Of a stretch of 64,000 nucleotides of DNA, positions 11,601 to 26,600 are shown piece after piece. Both the position numbers and the translations under genes were made by a program. Position 1 is the stretch's first letter, and each line of letters opens with the position of its first letter. The DNA is taken from the NCBI GenBank assembly GCA_910591455.2, contig OU342809.1:12231815-12295814 (forward strand), given 5' to 3'. The stretch comes from Pholis gunnellus (Eukaryota > Chordata > Actinopteri > Perciformes > Pholidae). The notes beneath the pieces were generated by a model. That model ran no database searches. It worked only from the letters and a program-made list of their open reading frames with translations, and was not told the DNA's origin.

Positions 11601-14600
11601 ATAACAATGATAATACCCTTGAGAATGATTTATAATTGTAATGAAATAAAGGAGGGAAAACAGCACTTTCCCTCTCTAATATGTTCTACTATACATCCCT
11701 AAGGATAACCTCCTGTGGAGCAACGACAGCTGGCAGGTTGGTTTACCAGGAGGAAGGTGGCTGATCTTGAGCAGTGAAAGTGCTCTCTCACAAATGAGTC
11801 TCTAGCGCTGAGAGAAATACGAGACCCTGTCATCTTCGTACAGATGTGGCAAGGAGCCTGTGAAGAGGGCCACTTGAGCTGCACTGAGAGCACAAGGTCT
11901 GTTCTTTCTCAGCAGGTCTCACTCCTGCTCTCCTTTACCGTCTTTTATCTCTCTTCAAAAGAGTGACACTGTCTCTCAGGTGTGCCACGGCAAAGGGCTG
12001 TACAAATCCGCTTATGGAAATGAAAGAGGAAGAGAGCGGGGGAGCTTGAAGAGAGCCGTGTGTATTGGTGCAGCAAGACATTGAGTCGAGGCGGGCTGGT
12101 TGTTTTTGGTATTTAGAGTTGAAAAATCACATTGTGAATGTTTAATTCATCTTAGTCTAATTTGCCACCCATTCTGGAAAATGTTCCTCCAGAGGAGTTA
12201 TGTTTCCACTGGGTAGATAGATGACAGGCTGAGCCGCTTTATGAGAGTCATTATTCGTGTGCATTAGCACAGTTTGCTTGCATTACGTGTGCCTGTGTAG
12301 TATATTTGCAGGCCATATCATCCACCAGTCAATGTTTTATTCCATCTTAGAATCAAATAAAGGCCTGGCTCCCGTTGTTCCACGTGTGTCTGGGCCTGCA
12401 GATTACACTAACAGCTATTCGTGCATGCAATCAGTCTCCTTTTCCTTTGTGTGTGTGTCAGCGCAGCAGTCAGAAGAGATGAGTGTGTGGAGAGGAGCTA
12501 GATGAACACATGCAGGGGACAAAGAGGCTGGCCAGTGGAAATACACAACAAGCCACAGACACAAAGCTGTCCACTGCAGCTTCTGGGTCAATTTGGAAAA
12601 TGTGTTGATTAACAACAGTAACAGTAGTGTTTGCCAATAAAATAGTGTTCTTTTGAGTTTGTAATGATATTTATTTTGAATGTAATAGACGAGAATACAG
12701 GTTCTCCCATCACATAATTGAATTAAGGTCTTTTTTTTGTAGCTTTATTAACGCTTACTAGAAGGGCAGGCATCTACATGGACTGTTGTCTTTAGGGATC
12801 TACAAAGTCTTTTTGTAGGTATCTCCTATCCTCTTCAGTACACTGTCTTCATTGCCTATGTGCTTCACTGACTATAGTGCAGAGTGAGTACACTCAATCA
12901 CAGGCATCTTTTAATTTAGTTCAGGAAATTCCATTTTGTGCCCTATAATGTTTGTAATTGTAACAGGAGACTATTCCCACATCTAGCACAAGAAAATCAC
13001 ATTAGGAACCGTGTAAGTGCTGAACAACTGCATTGTTGTCTTGAGGAAAATGGGTTTTCAGGCCAAGTACTGACGGGTTTAGGATTGAACAGTCGTGCAT
13101 ATGATTGTGTCTCTGAGGGTGTTGATCTCATGACTAACTGAGTAGAGCACGATATTCTGAGCAATCAGATGCACCTCCCTGTTCTCTGTTATGAAAAACA
13201 GAGTTGTTGCTATTGTGTCCTGTCTTGTGCTCAGTCTTCAGCATTGTCTGTAAGATACATCTCTGAAAGAGTTGGATATGAAAAATGATGGTACTCAAAA
13301 GCAATACTATTTACACAGTGTTCATTTTTGGAATGTAGCTTATGAAAACTTTTGGCATGAACAACCGGGCTGAATCCATAAAATCTTTTCAAAACCGTAG
13401 GAAAGTACAAAATCCTGTGTATGGTTAAAGTCTTAGAGTCTACAGCCAGGCTAGCAGATCGGTGAGGATTTTGCATGCTAAAATTAGCTAATTAGCACTA
13501 AACACAAAGTACCACTGAGGCTGATAGGAATGGCATGAATTTCGCAATTCATAAACCAAAAGTTTTGGACAAATTGAAGATGATGGCATTATATGAAAAG
13601 TCAGTGGGTCCCCAATCTCAGTAGGTTACATCATGTGGGAACCATGAATGTCTGTTGACATTTTTGTGTCATGTGTAAACTTGGACCTGCTGGTGGTGCT
13701 ATATGAAAAATCAGGGGATCACTGAAGTCTCGCTGCTTCTGTTCATATGATATGAGCTGTGGTAGTACTGAAAATCAGCAGAATTTGAACAAAGAAAGAC
13801 CTCAGGAAATAATCTTAGCCTTTGGTCACAGCTCTGTGTCTTTGTTTCGGCTGAGTACACAGACAGAGGTGTGCCATATGGCAGCAGAATAGCAGTCTGG
13901 AGGGGATTGTTTCAACAGTGGTGCTTTCCTCTCAATAAATGGTGTTCATGGAGCTCCCCTCTGTCCCCTGGGTGGGAGACAGGTGCTGCTGAGGGGAATG
14001 AAGCTCTGTTTGCACAGCTACCCAGCTCGTCAGTCTCCCAACCCATTTGAAAGGGAAGAGTAATTGTTTGCCCCGGGCCTCTTTGGCTGCGTATGCGGCG
14101 CAAGAAGTGAAGAGCCGCTTCAGTAGAGTTTCATATACGTGAAATGGAGGATAGTGAAAAACCTTCACACATCTACTCAGTTGTTTCTATTTGTACAATA
14201 TTCTGTAAATATATTGGACTAGAAAAAAAATATTTAGCATTTTAGCTTATGAGCTATCCTAACTGCAATGCAATTAAGTGTGGATCAATGCAATCAACAC
14301 AGAAATCAATTAGGTATCCTGTGGGCTGTAGTTATACAGTATTGGTGATGCTGATCACGCTGTGGTCCAGTTTGTGGTGAGCGTAGCTATTTTTAGCCGA
14401 AGTCATTCCTCAGTGCAGGTACAGGGAATAAACTCTACAGAGGAGTTGGCCTAGCCACCTCCGCCCACATGCTGCCTTGAGCACAATGCAAAGCTAATGA
14501 CGAATGAACACATTCTGTGACTATCATTGTCTGATCTGTCGGTGCCCGGCGTAAAAGTGCTTTAGGGAGATTCAGTGATGTATCTTGGATTGATTGTGTT

Positions 14601-17600
14601 GCTCACAGTGTGCTACAGTTGTATTGCCTTTCAAGTCAAAGGAGTCTTAGAATGTTTTCACATTGTATAAAAAGTAGTATGTAGTCTCCTTTTCCAATAG
14701 GAGACTATCAATAAGGCACAAAGCATAAACAAACAAGCAAATTAATAACACACATACACACGTTTGACACTTCAACAACACAAATGTGACATAAGAAATG
14801 TGTTTAGCCTAACATTCGGATATTACTGGAGACATTATATTAGCCTTTTACTAGTTATGAGCATGTTTATCTTTTTTATTGTTGTATTAGTTACAATTGA
14901 GAGCTACTGAACCAGGGTCAAATTCCTTATATGTGTTATTTGTATAAGTGAACTACATCTCTCGTCTCGACCCGCACAATGTACGTCACCATCACGGTCG
15001 TTACCTTGGCTTGCTAGCTAGCTAAGTAACGTAGCTAGCTAGCTAAGTAACTTAGCTTTTATCCAGCGACTCTTTTTATTATCAGGGAAGTGGAAAAACA
15101 AGCATAACCTGTGGTTCATGTGAGCACATCCCGGTAGGAAATACACTGGCATCGTACCTTCAGCGAGAAATGTCACTTGCACAACTTTTGAGTGTGCAGT
15201 CTTTGTAATTATGAATTTCACAGTTTTATGTCAACAGTTAAACGACAAAATGATGTGCAAAATAATTATTTTAATTGACAAACATCAAAAGTGTGTAATT
15301 CATGGCACAATTCAAACAGGATCAATAATTATGTTTCCCTTGCTGTTTATTACCGCACATGTTTTTTCCAAAATAAAATCCCATAGTGGGCCTCCAGAGG
15401 GGGCGGGACTTTGCCTCTCTATAAAGTAGTTAATTGGTTTGAGCATTTTGCACCAAGTAATGCTGTAACATTGTTGTAAGAAATGCCGGGACATTCCTGG
15501 ACATTGTGTTTATCTGTGTTGCTTGACTCAGTTGATTGCTTATACCTTCTCCATGGGATTTAGCAGAGTGACACATTTCCTTCTCTCCTGAGTCCTGAAT
15601 GGCTGGCTTTTGCTGCAGCATGTTCATTGACCACTGCTCTCACTCCCGACTCCTTTGGGCTTTTCTGAAACGCCTCTTTTACAGTAGGCATTAACTTGCC
15701 TCTATAATTAATGAGGGTAGCTAACTGAAGAGTGGCAGCAGAGCTTTAATGGAAAGACCCCAGGAGTGCCCTTCAGGACGTCCCATTCTCCCTCTCCTCT
15801 GGTGGGAGCAGACTGCGACTGCTGCTGCTGGCTTGGTAATGATGCAGTGGTGGCAGTCAAGGCTGAGGAGTATACTGCAGTCTGTAGGAGCTACAATCAA
15901 GCTGAGATCATATACTGTATAGCTACAAATCTGGTGTAACGGCTGTCGGTATATTTATTATTCTTTAGCTGTGTACTTTTCACCCCTCAATCACCAGACT
16001 CTCTAAGCTTGATTCTGCATACAGTAGAAAAGAACGTGATCCGTACACTGTGGCATCAGTAATAAGAAACGAGAGTAAAGCAGGTTTGACAGTCCTCATT
16101 TTAGCCACCAGGGAAGTGATGAAATCGCAAGATGATGTGGTACATCCTCTGTTATATTGTATTAGTTACAACATTGCCTCAGCCAGGCTTTCTTAAACTT
16201 GCAAGTGGCTACATAAGCGCATATAGGAATGGTGCATTTTTATGGATACTGTGGATGTGTGATACTTCGCTTTACTCGGAAATTCATATTGCATTACATT
16301 AATGAAACTAAATGTGGACCACGTACTTCCCCCTCGACCAAAGCCAAGGTTGGATTTTGCTAATTTAGAAGAAATCAGCATATTGCTTGTCTCTGGTCTT
16401 TCACTGAGTTTTGAACTTTCATCCTTTTGAACTGTAGTGCGGGCAAAATGTGGTTGAGTCTTTGCCAAGGCTGTGCCCTTCCGCTAACAGTGGTGTAATT
16501 GCCAGCCAGCTGCCAGGCCCTGTTTGCTCTGTGACAGTTGGCCAGACTTTGCAGTCACTACTTCATTCACTGCAAATATCACCTTGATTTGATTTATTGC
16601 TGAGACGGTTGCTTCTGAGTCAAAGAACACGAGACAAGTGACTGAAGGATCGGCACAATTTTCTTTTTGTGGTTTGTTTGGCCTTTCGTACAGCAAACCT
16701 TTCTGCACATTTTAACTTGCCAATCACAGGTGTAACTTATAACATTCATTATATACCATGCTAGGTGTGCCAGTTCCACAGCTCTGTAATTGCATGTATA
16801 TCATTGATGTAGAGCCCCTGCCCCTTCACTTTGAGAAGTAAAACTCCCATTCATTTTTCTACTTCTACGAAATGAATTAATTATAAAAAGTCAAAGTTAC
16901 AAGTCTGTGTACATAAACACTTAGCGGTAGATGTTAACTACAACTCCCAAGGTGCATTATGGCCAGAAACATCCAATCACAGAGCATAAAATGATGTTGC
17001 ATGCAGCGTTTAAAGCAGGCAGAGGCTAGAAAAATGCACTGTTGAGGAAATCTGCATTCTTAAACCAGTTCCCTTTTCATTTTTGGATTTCTGGATGAAT
17101 GTAGCAACTAAAACATCGTCTTCTGTTCCCAACTTCACCGCCAAAGTGTTCTCAATCCTCTATCTGGTTCGTGCCTATGGCTTCTTCTCCATGGCAACCG
17201 TGGCTGAGGCTCATGGGTTTTCTAATATTCAAATTTGTCCGGCGAGCCAAAACAAATGAACGAATCATAATTTCTCAGAAACAAAATTGAAATATTTAAA
17301 ACTGGTGGTCACAGCATGAATCTAAAGGGTCGTTTCATAACCCAGGAGTAACATTGAGGATATTTTGGGGAAAAACCAGCTGACCCTCTAACTCTAATTG
17401 TTACACCTGTGCTTTTTCTTTTACAAGTCAAAACATCTGCTGTGGTCTATTGGGATCTCTGTTCAATGGCACAGTAGTTGCTAAACAACACACATCCCTT
17501 CTTTGTCTGTCTCTGTCAATGGAGAATGATGGACATCTTTGATAATACCTCAGGTTTTCTACTGAAGGTCATAGCTCTATGATATACATTGTGTTAACAC

Positions 17601-20600
17601 GGATGTTTTAAACATTAGAAGGAGCATCCACACCAAGTAGTCCATCCATTCCAGTTAAATGCGCTGAGCCAGCACATAGACTTTTCTGAAAATGTATCTA
17701 TCGCTTCTTACTTGCATGTCCATAATGCATGTTCATCAGCGTCTTTCCGTGGCTCGGCCTTGCTGACTGCTGGTCCACATTACTCTAATAATCACTTATT
17801 TCTAAGAGCAATTTTTCAATTGATGTGATGCCCAGTTTTGTAATGCACGAGTATGGCAAAGAGTCTTTCTGGACACGAGGCAGCCGTGTGAACTGTAGCC
17901 GAGGACTCTGCGCTAAAATGGCTGAACACCATAGCGTTGTCCTTGGAGACTTGATTTACACCTGTGTTGCACAAGACAATTTGTTTTGGAGCAATTTGCT
18001 CCTTTTCTGCCATAACTGGACAGATAGTTATCAGTAATACACACTAATGCAATACTTGATTTGTACACAGTTTCTGCTTTTTAATAGTAAAGTGGTTTTT
18101 TTCCCTATCTACAGTACTGGTTATTTGATAGTTTTTGTAAAGCATGCATTTCCTCTAAACTACTTAAGGTGTTCAACATAAGCATGTCTCTTTGGCCCAA
18201 TTTAAATAGGCACAGGCATCTTTTGGCAGTAATATACATGCTGCAGATTGCATTTGTCCCTTAGGACAGTGCTTGGCATACGGCACTGCTCTACTTTTCC
18301 TCCTTGCGTACTCTACACCACAAATTATCGTGGTTTTGTTTTTCCTCATAGGTAGCAGTAACTCTTATTATTCTGAGACAAACATAATAATCTAGATATC
18401 ACAGCCCTCTATTGTGTGAAACCCAAATACACAAGGTTGACAACCTCACCAGCAAGGTACAGCATGATATTTCCTCGACTACTGTGTTGAGCCAGGCAGT
18501 AATACGTTACATCTGTAGCGCACCAACCCACAAGTTGCATCAAATGTCCTGGTAGATTGGTCAGAAGCTGAATCACGAGTATATAAATGTTGAAGACCTA
18601 CGTAATTGGGAAAGTGACAGATGGAAGGTAATGAAGGCCAATTTTAAAGGGCTTTTTAAATCTTGTCATCAGTGTTGCTGTGCCGACTGTGGGTGAGGAA
18701 GGTCATCTGTCAAGGTTATTGCCTGATGAGTCACTGCGGGGAGGCAATGAGAGAAAGGGAGAAGGCACAGCAGACTGCCAAACCAACAATATAATATTAT
18801 TTAAGTGCGGTCACAAATCCTTCAATATGTCCACACCGCAGAAAGACAGATGGCTGCCTCATTCCTTTTAGAGAACGCGGTCATAGAAAGGCTGCAGTAA
18901 TCAAATTCACAGAGAATTAGGTATGAGAGGTATTGAAAGATTATATTATACTGATATCTATCTTTTTTATATTGTCCTTCAAACCCCATAATCATAATCA
19001 GTAGATGTTTTTTCTTGACCTTGAACGTTGTTGCAGCTGTGCAGGTCTAATCCAGGTTTTCTAGCCTCCAGTCTCCATCTGCACTTCTTTCTGCACACAA
19101 ACCTTTATGTGTAGATCACAACCCACTCCACAGGTTTATTTATCTGTGACCCTGTTCTGATATCCAGTAGTGGATTATTTCTCTCAATCAAGATGCATTA
19201 TGTAACCACTAGCCTGAGAGGATTATAGAAAAACATTCCGCTTTTAGAATTCAGCCCAACGTACCATTAAGATGCGGCCCTACTTTCTGTTGTATGTTGC
19301 ATGTGAATAATAATCCTTCTGGTGTGAATACATGGTCGGTTTAAAGTTTAATAAGGCATCATTGTACATGTAACATATCTTCAAATATTTCATAAACAAA
19401 TATCAAGAAGGAATAAAATGTTTCTTGATTTCTCGAATGGTCTTGAATGTCGTGTCGCAGCTCAAACGGGCTCTTGCGTTTTTCAATCTGCGTTCTCATC
19501 TCTCTTCCGTGTTCCTGAGTGGCAGCCAAGGAAGAAATTACAATTCCATGTCCTTGGAGTTCTGGGATGCTGTAGCACCTCATCGCCATGGCAACTGCTC
19601 ATTTCGTCATTGCTCCCCAGGTGTGCTGCGTAATGTGTGCCCAAACCCTCTCTGCTCCCAGCTATGTCTCACCTCATGTTGCACTTCCTCGCTCACCTCA
19701 CATAAGAGCCGCATGTTATTGCATTGATAATTTAATGATTATCTCTTGTTTATGCTGAGTTTTTCCTTTTGTTTTCTCACCGTATCGCTCACATCTGTGA
19801 GTCATCACCACAGTCGATATGCAAACTGGGTACCAGACCTGTTATATTTGAGTTTTTCTGTTCGGCTCGCTAAACTAAACAATAATTGTTGGTCTTCCCT
19901 TCCTGTATTTACAAATTCAGCGTGCCAGCAAACACTGGGAAACAACAGCAAGTGGTAGCACATTACTGTGAGCGATACAGCCCGCAGATGAAAATCCGCT
20001 TGTTCTGGTGCCGTAATTAGTGCCTGAAGGGTCCAGCATTCTGCTAATCCAGCACCGGTGCTCCAGTGGGCTCAGGGATTGGAGAGGAGGCCTGAATCCC
20101 AGTGGAGCAGATGGATGATGTGATCCGAGGGAGGCTGATCATTAAAAAGGTTGATTACATGGTGGTAATGAGATCAGCATTTTAGGCTCAAGCTGGTGGT
20201 TTGCAGAGTTCTCTCAGGGCTTCCACAGCAGTTTAGAGGACTTTTGTCTTGAAGGACTTTTTCTCGTGAATTCGACTAAAGGTCGGAGTTCTTGTCAACC
20301 TTCGCACCTTGTGTTTATTGCCTTCATTAACCAAGGACAATCATAGGACAATCATGATGATGATACTAATGATATCTCTATCAAGAGAGACTTGACTAAA
20401 GTTAGAATTGTGGAGAGTCTTTGGCGATGGAGGGTGGTCTCGTCCGTTCGCACTAAAATGACAACAGACAGCAGAGAACAGTCTTTATTTAAAGTTTGAT
20501 GGCAACAATATGATTGGCTTAGGGAGTTTGAGGCAACATCTGGTTGGTTTAACATAGAGTGATTGCCCATAGTCCGCTTATGGAGTAGAAGCAAGTGAGA

Positions 20601-23600
20601 GAGTGAGAGACAGTTGTTTTGTTTTGATTATTATTATCCCAGATTCATATTAAGCGATGACGGTTGGTATTTAAATAAGCAATGCATCATCCTAAAGACC
20701 TCTTTAGCGTACCCTCACCATTCACTGTCACTGGACCAGACAGCCAGTTACACATGGTTGATGTATGTTTGAGTGTGTGAGTGTTTCTTTGTTTGGCTCC
20801 TGTAGCATAGAGACGTTTTTTCATGTCCCTAATGATGTGACCATAGATCAACAATGTCTCTGATAGTCTTGTCATTGAATTCAAATAATGAAAATGAATG
20901 GATGGCTGTACACGCCCGCATTCATCCCAGAACAGGGATTACAATTTGATTACAAGTATTAATTAGGGAAAGTCAAAAAAGAAGCATGAGCCTCAGGATT
21001 AAAACAGATTTAGTGGCTGTGTTGTTTCTGTGGCATTGAAACATTTTTTGGACAAATACTGCACTTTTAATTAAATTTGAAGTCAACTAAAAGGCACCAT
21101 CCATTTCACTTTCAGTTGACTTGTTCATGAGTTGTGTCTTCACAGGTTGCATATTACTGCACATTTCTCAATGTCAGTGTCAGCATTGTGATTTCAAGTG
21201 TTTCCAGGCTTCATACATGTACTTTCCATTCATTACAGTGAATCCCTCTTTCTTGTCGTTTTGATGGTGCGCAGCAGTCTGAAGCCTTAGAGTCATAAAT
21301 TCATGTATGCTGACAAACCTATCAGCATATTTCCCAGTTGCAATTTTCCGCTGCTGACTAGGGAAGTTCTCATTTTATGGGTTGTGAGATTACACAACTC
21401 ATCCATCTAGAGCAAAACAGCAGCAGCAGCACAGGGGGCGATGAAGGTGATGATAATGATAACACACACATTTTGTTCTGGGACCACTACGCTCTGTTTG
21501 CTTCATTCTGAGCTGATGGATGCTTTCTACCAAACCCACCACTGTTATATTCAGCTCAGCACTCACTCCTGGCATGGTCTGTAGAGGGATAACTCTTTAT
21601 CTTGCTTTAAAGAAGAGATGTTATCGACATTCATCCACAGCTATACTGTGTACAGATGGAATGATTATGTTTCCTGAGCTCGCAATTTTCTAGCGATGGT
21701 ACTTGCTAATTGGTTTCCTGACCATCTTCCTCTGGGATTTGAGGGAAATGTTTATGCATGTGAGCAGACCGCAGATACATCACAAATTGACATTAAGCAT
21801 GACTCAGCAAATTGTTGAAGGCATTTTGTCTTTAGCGTTTGTATCCAGCGTGCAGTACAGGTAATGAATACAGGAATAATTTAGCCTTTAAATCTTAGAC
21901 TTTGCACAGTATTTTTTTTAGTGAGACTCACCAGGGAGCCAGCTCACTGCCTGCAGCGCTGGATGACATCATAGCTCCCAGAGCTGCATGACTGACTAGA
22001 GAAAGTTGGAAAGACGGGGGGGAAAAGGGCCTGCAGTGAAAAGCGCAGCATCCCACGCCACCCCGGTCCCAGTTACACCAGACCACATGCCACCCTGTGT
22101 AGCCAAGCCATGCCATTCTTGCTTCCCCCTGGGCAAACAAAGACCCCTTTCAGGCCAGTCCCTACTGTGATCGTGCAGAGCAGAAGCAATCTGTTCCTCT
22201 TGGCTGCTCGCTGTGAAGTGACCCAGCCTTTTCCTTGCTACAGCTTTGCAGGTTTGTGCAGCGCTCAACCAGCAATGCTGTTTCTGCTTTTTGAATGTTC
22301 TGCTTGGTCCTGTCCATCTTGAAAAGGGTATGAAGACTGAGACAATCTACAAACTAACAGTCGTGGCATATTAAAGGAAAACTGCAGTTTATTACTACGT
22401 TCAAGTTTCCTTTTGTTGCTCCTGCAATCAGTAATGGTAGGTGAGCAGGAACGTCAGTGAATGAGCAGTTCAGAGTTTACAACCTTTCACCCAGCAGATT
22501 CAGTCTGTTGTATTCCTGCTGAGCACAGTGACACGGACACTGGGAGTGTGAACAAGCAAACAGTGCCTTTTTCGCCAACCTCGCAATATATGGGCACAAC
22601 ACATGTAACCATGGTTATTGTACACAACAAGGCTGGCGACAGCTGTTGCATTTAAATGGTTCGCAAAAAATAAAAGCGCAGGACAAAATTGTGACTAAAC
22701 TGTCTTGAGTTTTTGTTGACAAACAACAAAAATCAAATGACAAAAATTTGACCAAAACTTATTTCCATTTTCGTCAAAAGACAAGATTAAAAATCTAAAT
22801 ACGGTGCCTCAATTAACAGATTCTGTGACCAAAAAAAAATGGAGAAAACTTTCTGTGAGTCGCAGGTTCTTTGCTTGGAAGAATAACAATAATCTGGGAG
22901 CTGTTGTGTATGTTACATACTGCTTGTGCGAGAACAATGAAATGGAAGTGCAATTTACTGACCTCCACCATTCGATGTGTCCTTTACAAAACAGAGGTTG
23001 GTTACTTAAATCTGTTTATAGTATTGTATATTGGCATTGCAGTATCCATCACATTTATCACACATCATATGTTCATATCCTGCAGCCTTTAGTGTCCGAT
23101 GATGTGGATTATTTTAGTGAGAAAGTGGAACAGTAGCTGAAAGTATTTCACTGATATTGAGTGTCTTTTTCTGAATTCACCTTCTTTTTGATGGTTTAGG
23201 ATGCTCCAGGGGTAAAATGCTATTTGTTTAACTGATGAGGTCCGGACTGGGTGGTCTGGACCAGTATGCACCTGTACTCCCATCAGCCCTCTGGGGTGAT
23301 CTCACGTCTCCACTCTGTCAGTCAGCAGACTCCCATTCCTTTTTACCTGCAGCATCAATCCACTGTCCTCATTCACTCACTCTCTGCAATAGTCAAGGTG
23401 TGCAAGAAGCCTCGACCTACAAAATGAGAAAGCTTTTGAGCCCCCAAGACATTTTTAAGGTTATCAAGGAAGCTTTTATTTGAAGTACAATGAAGGAAAC
23501 CGCAGCCTCATGAAAGGAGTATCAGTATTTACTAGTAAGGCAAAGGGGATATAAATAGCAAAGGATAAAACATGGAATTATCTTCCATTTAACTCTTTGA

Positions 23601-26600
23601 CATTGACAGGTTGTTTAGTGTCAAACTCTCACTCTCTCTTTGTTTTTATGTAATTCGCTTCTCATCTATTGAGAGAAATAATCAATACTTTAGTAAGATG
23701 TATTTGTCAGTGGGTATTGACTTATTGGTTTACAACAGTCGCGTCTCTCCCTGTTCATTGGCAAAGAATCGTAGCTTTCAGACCACAGAACATAAAACCT
23801 AATTTGTGTAACCCGGCACTGAGTATTGATCCATCAACGCATTGTAAAGGCTTAACGAAAGACTGATCTAGCAATACATTAATGATGAATATTTTACATG
23901 TTCCTTGAAAAGAGTTTTTGTTCTGACATTACAGCGTTTGAACTCTTCATCAGCTTTGTGGATTTGGATAAGCTTGACGAAAAACACCAAATTCTTTTAA
24001 ATAGTTATGTTTATTTTATTAATTTTCTGTCTGTCTTACTGTTAGTTACTGTTAGTTGGAGTTGGGTATTCAAAGGGTGAAAACAAGGAGCTCTCTCCAT
24101 TTCCAGTCACACTTACAGCGTGCTTTTTCCATTGTGGTTTTACAATACTTTGGGCAAGAATCTAATTATACGGAGTGAAGTAGAAGGCTCTTGTAAAGAC
24201 ACTTGTTTTCGATTGTGAAGATGGAGCTATCTTAATTAGAGGTTGATGGTGTTCATGCTTACAGAAGAATGGCAAACGGTAAAAGTAATGTTTTGACCCT
24301 ACAGTTTAGTGCAGCAAACTCAGTTACAGAAAGTTAAGATGATGTAACATTTAAAGTAACAGCAACTGCATGTTATGCAATGACTTAACTATTTTTTTCT
24401 TTTTGAGATTGTCTTCTCTTCTGCTCTGCTAGCTTATAAATTACACGTGCAGTCTTTGTCTAATATTTCAACATGGTAGTCAGTTTCCGATAATAACATT
24501 GGGTTATTATGAGGATATTTTGTGTGGGTGTGTGTGTACGTGTGACAACCATTCAACTGTTCAATTGATTGACCAGATAATAAGACATGCCTACCTCTTA
24601 TTAAATCACTATGAATAAAATGTGTTCTTCTTTTTCAATTCTTTCACCAAATGTTCAGATTTTGGGGAGGCATGTCGAGGTGAGGTTGATGCCTCAGGCC
24701 AAGTATTGTTTCTGAGCTCACTCTTCCCAATTCTAAGCTGTCAGTTTGGTGCCATTTTACAGTGAGATAGAAAGCAATAACTTTGAGTCAAACAGATCTC
24801 CTTTGATAACATTTAAATATTTTATTTGCTAAGCTATTTAGAGTTGCGTCTTACTCACTTGTTTTTTTTTTCATTTGAAGTCTGGCACACTCAAATCAAT
24901 ACCTTATGTAAGCTGCGTGGGAGATGAATTTGAGACTGTGTTACTGAAGAAGAGTGAGCGCTATCTTTACATTGTGTATGTTCTGCAAGAAGTCGCCTAC
25001 CTTCATTCAAAGGCCATGCATTGAAGAGTAAGGCCTTGAGTAAGAGAGGCTTGTAAGAAGTGCTGTCACGGATACTGCTGTTGCTACGAGACTGTCGGAA
25101 ACATGTTTGAGGAAAAGCTCTTTTTTTCAGAAAAGTTGAAATATATAATATATAATAACACCTAATGCTTAGGCCGATATGCATACAAATTATGCTAAGC
25201 CTTCTGCTATGAACATGCGATAGTGTACCCATTGAAGGCAGCGGGAATAAGAAGCCGGTGCTGTAAAAGTACACTGTATGTAATGGGATTTGTGCTTGAC
25301 TCCGCTCCTGTATCCTTCACTGTGGACTGCTGCCTTATCAGCAGAATATATTCACACGACATGAATAACAGGGGGAGAGAAGGGCATGTGTGTCCCTCTG
25401 GGTTTGTGTTAAGTTTTGAAAGGTTGAAGGAAGTGGTTATGGGAATACACTCAGATTGACAGTGATGGTTTCGGAAAGGGCGCAATTCTGGGGTCACATG
25501 ACAAATTGTGTTTGAGATTACTTTGCCTACTAAAAGCTAAATGACCCAGTTAATCACCTGTGCTTCAGTGTGCCAGCTTTGTTAACATATCTTGGCTACT
25601 GAAAAACCGCTGGAACACGCTTTGTCTTACCAAAGGATGTTGCTGGATCCATATGATCGTATGGGAGGTTTTTAACACTCGGCCCCTGTGGGGCCATTAG
25701 AAAATCAGCACCACGTGTCCCCTGAGGAGAACAGGCTAAGCTGCATGGGACTGAAACTGAAAGGCGGCTATAACAGTTCTCACAGCTGCCTTTGAAAGTC
25801 CTATATTTTGCTCCACTTCTGGAGATTCATCCTAAGAGGCTTATTTATATTAGCTGTACGATCAGATTGCTCTAAAAATACCAGCTTTTAATTGAGCATG
25901 AAAACCAATTAATTTATGCTTTTCTTCGTTTTCCCCGTGGTTAACCTTAGACAAGGTTAGCTGCAGAGGCGTCCACTGTCACAGGGTTCGTGCTCAGATT
26001 CATAAGGCCTTCTAGTTTAAAGTAAAAATGCTAAAGCCAGGTCAGCTCATTGAAAACACATCATGCAGGTGAATTACACACACATTACCAGTATCTGTCA
26101 CAGCTGGCCATCTCCTGTGTCTCTTTGCAATATAACAGAAGATGTTATGCAACTGCGATGTACATGACATCAAGGTGTGTTACCTATTGCTAAGGAAAGC
26201 ATTTCCTTTGATATTAAATGTATCTGTACAATAGATGTTTAGTACGCTGGTGGGAGCATGTAGATGTTGAAGAGAAGAGGCCTGAGAACGGAGCCTTGAG
26301 GAACTCCAAGTCATTTTTGTACTCTCAGATGTGTAATTACCAATTGACACAATGTAGTCCCCGTCCTTCAAATAGGATTCAAAACAGTTTAGTACTGTGC
26401 CAATAAATCCAGCCCAGTTTTCTCGTCCGTCTAGTAATATGTTGTCATTGAACGTGTCGACTGTAGCACTGAGATCTAATCATACCAAGACTGAAACTTT
26501 TTCACTGTTTGTGTTCAAAGGCCATTCAAGTCAAAGATAAGCTGTTAGTAAATCTCACATTTTGTTCGATGGCCACTTTGTTTATCTTTGTCCTTATTAA

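Noticed and set aside
22804..23136. 110-codon open frame in intron 1, possibly zinc-binding by its Cys and His content
   Set aside because: The Cys/His spacing fits no known motif and a second overlapping frame is also open. Treated as chance.
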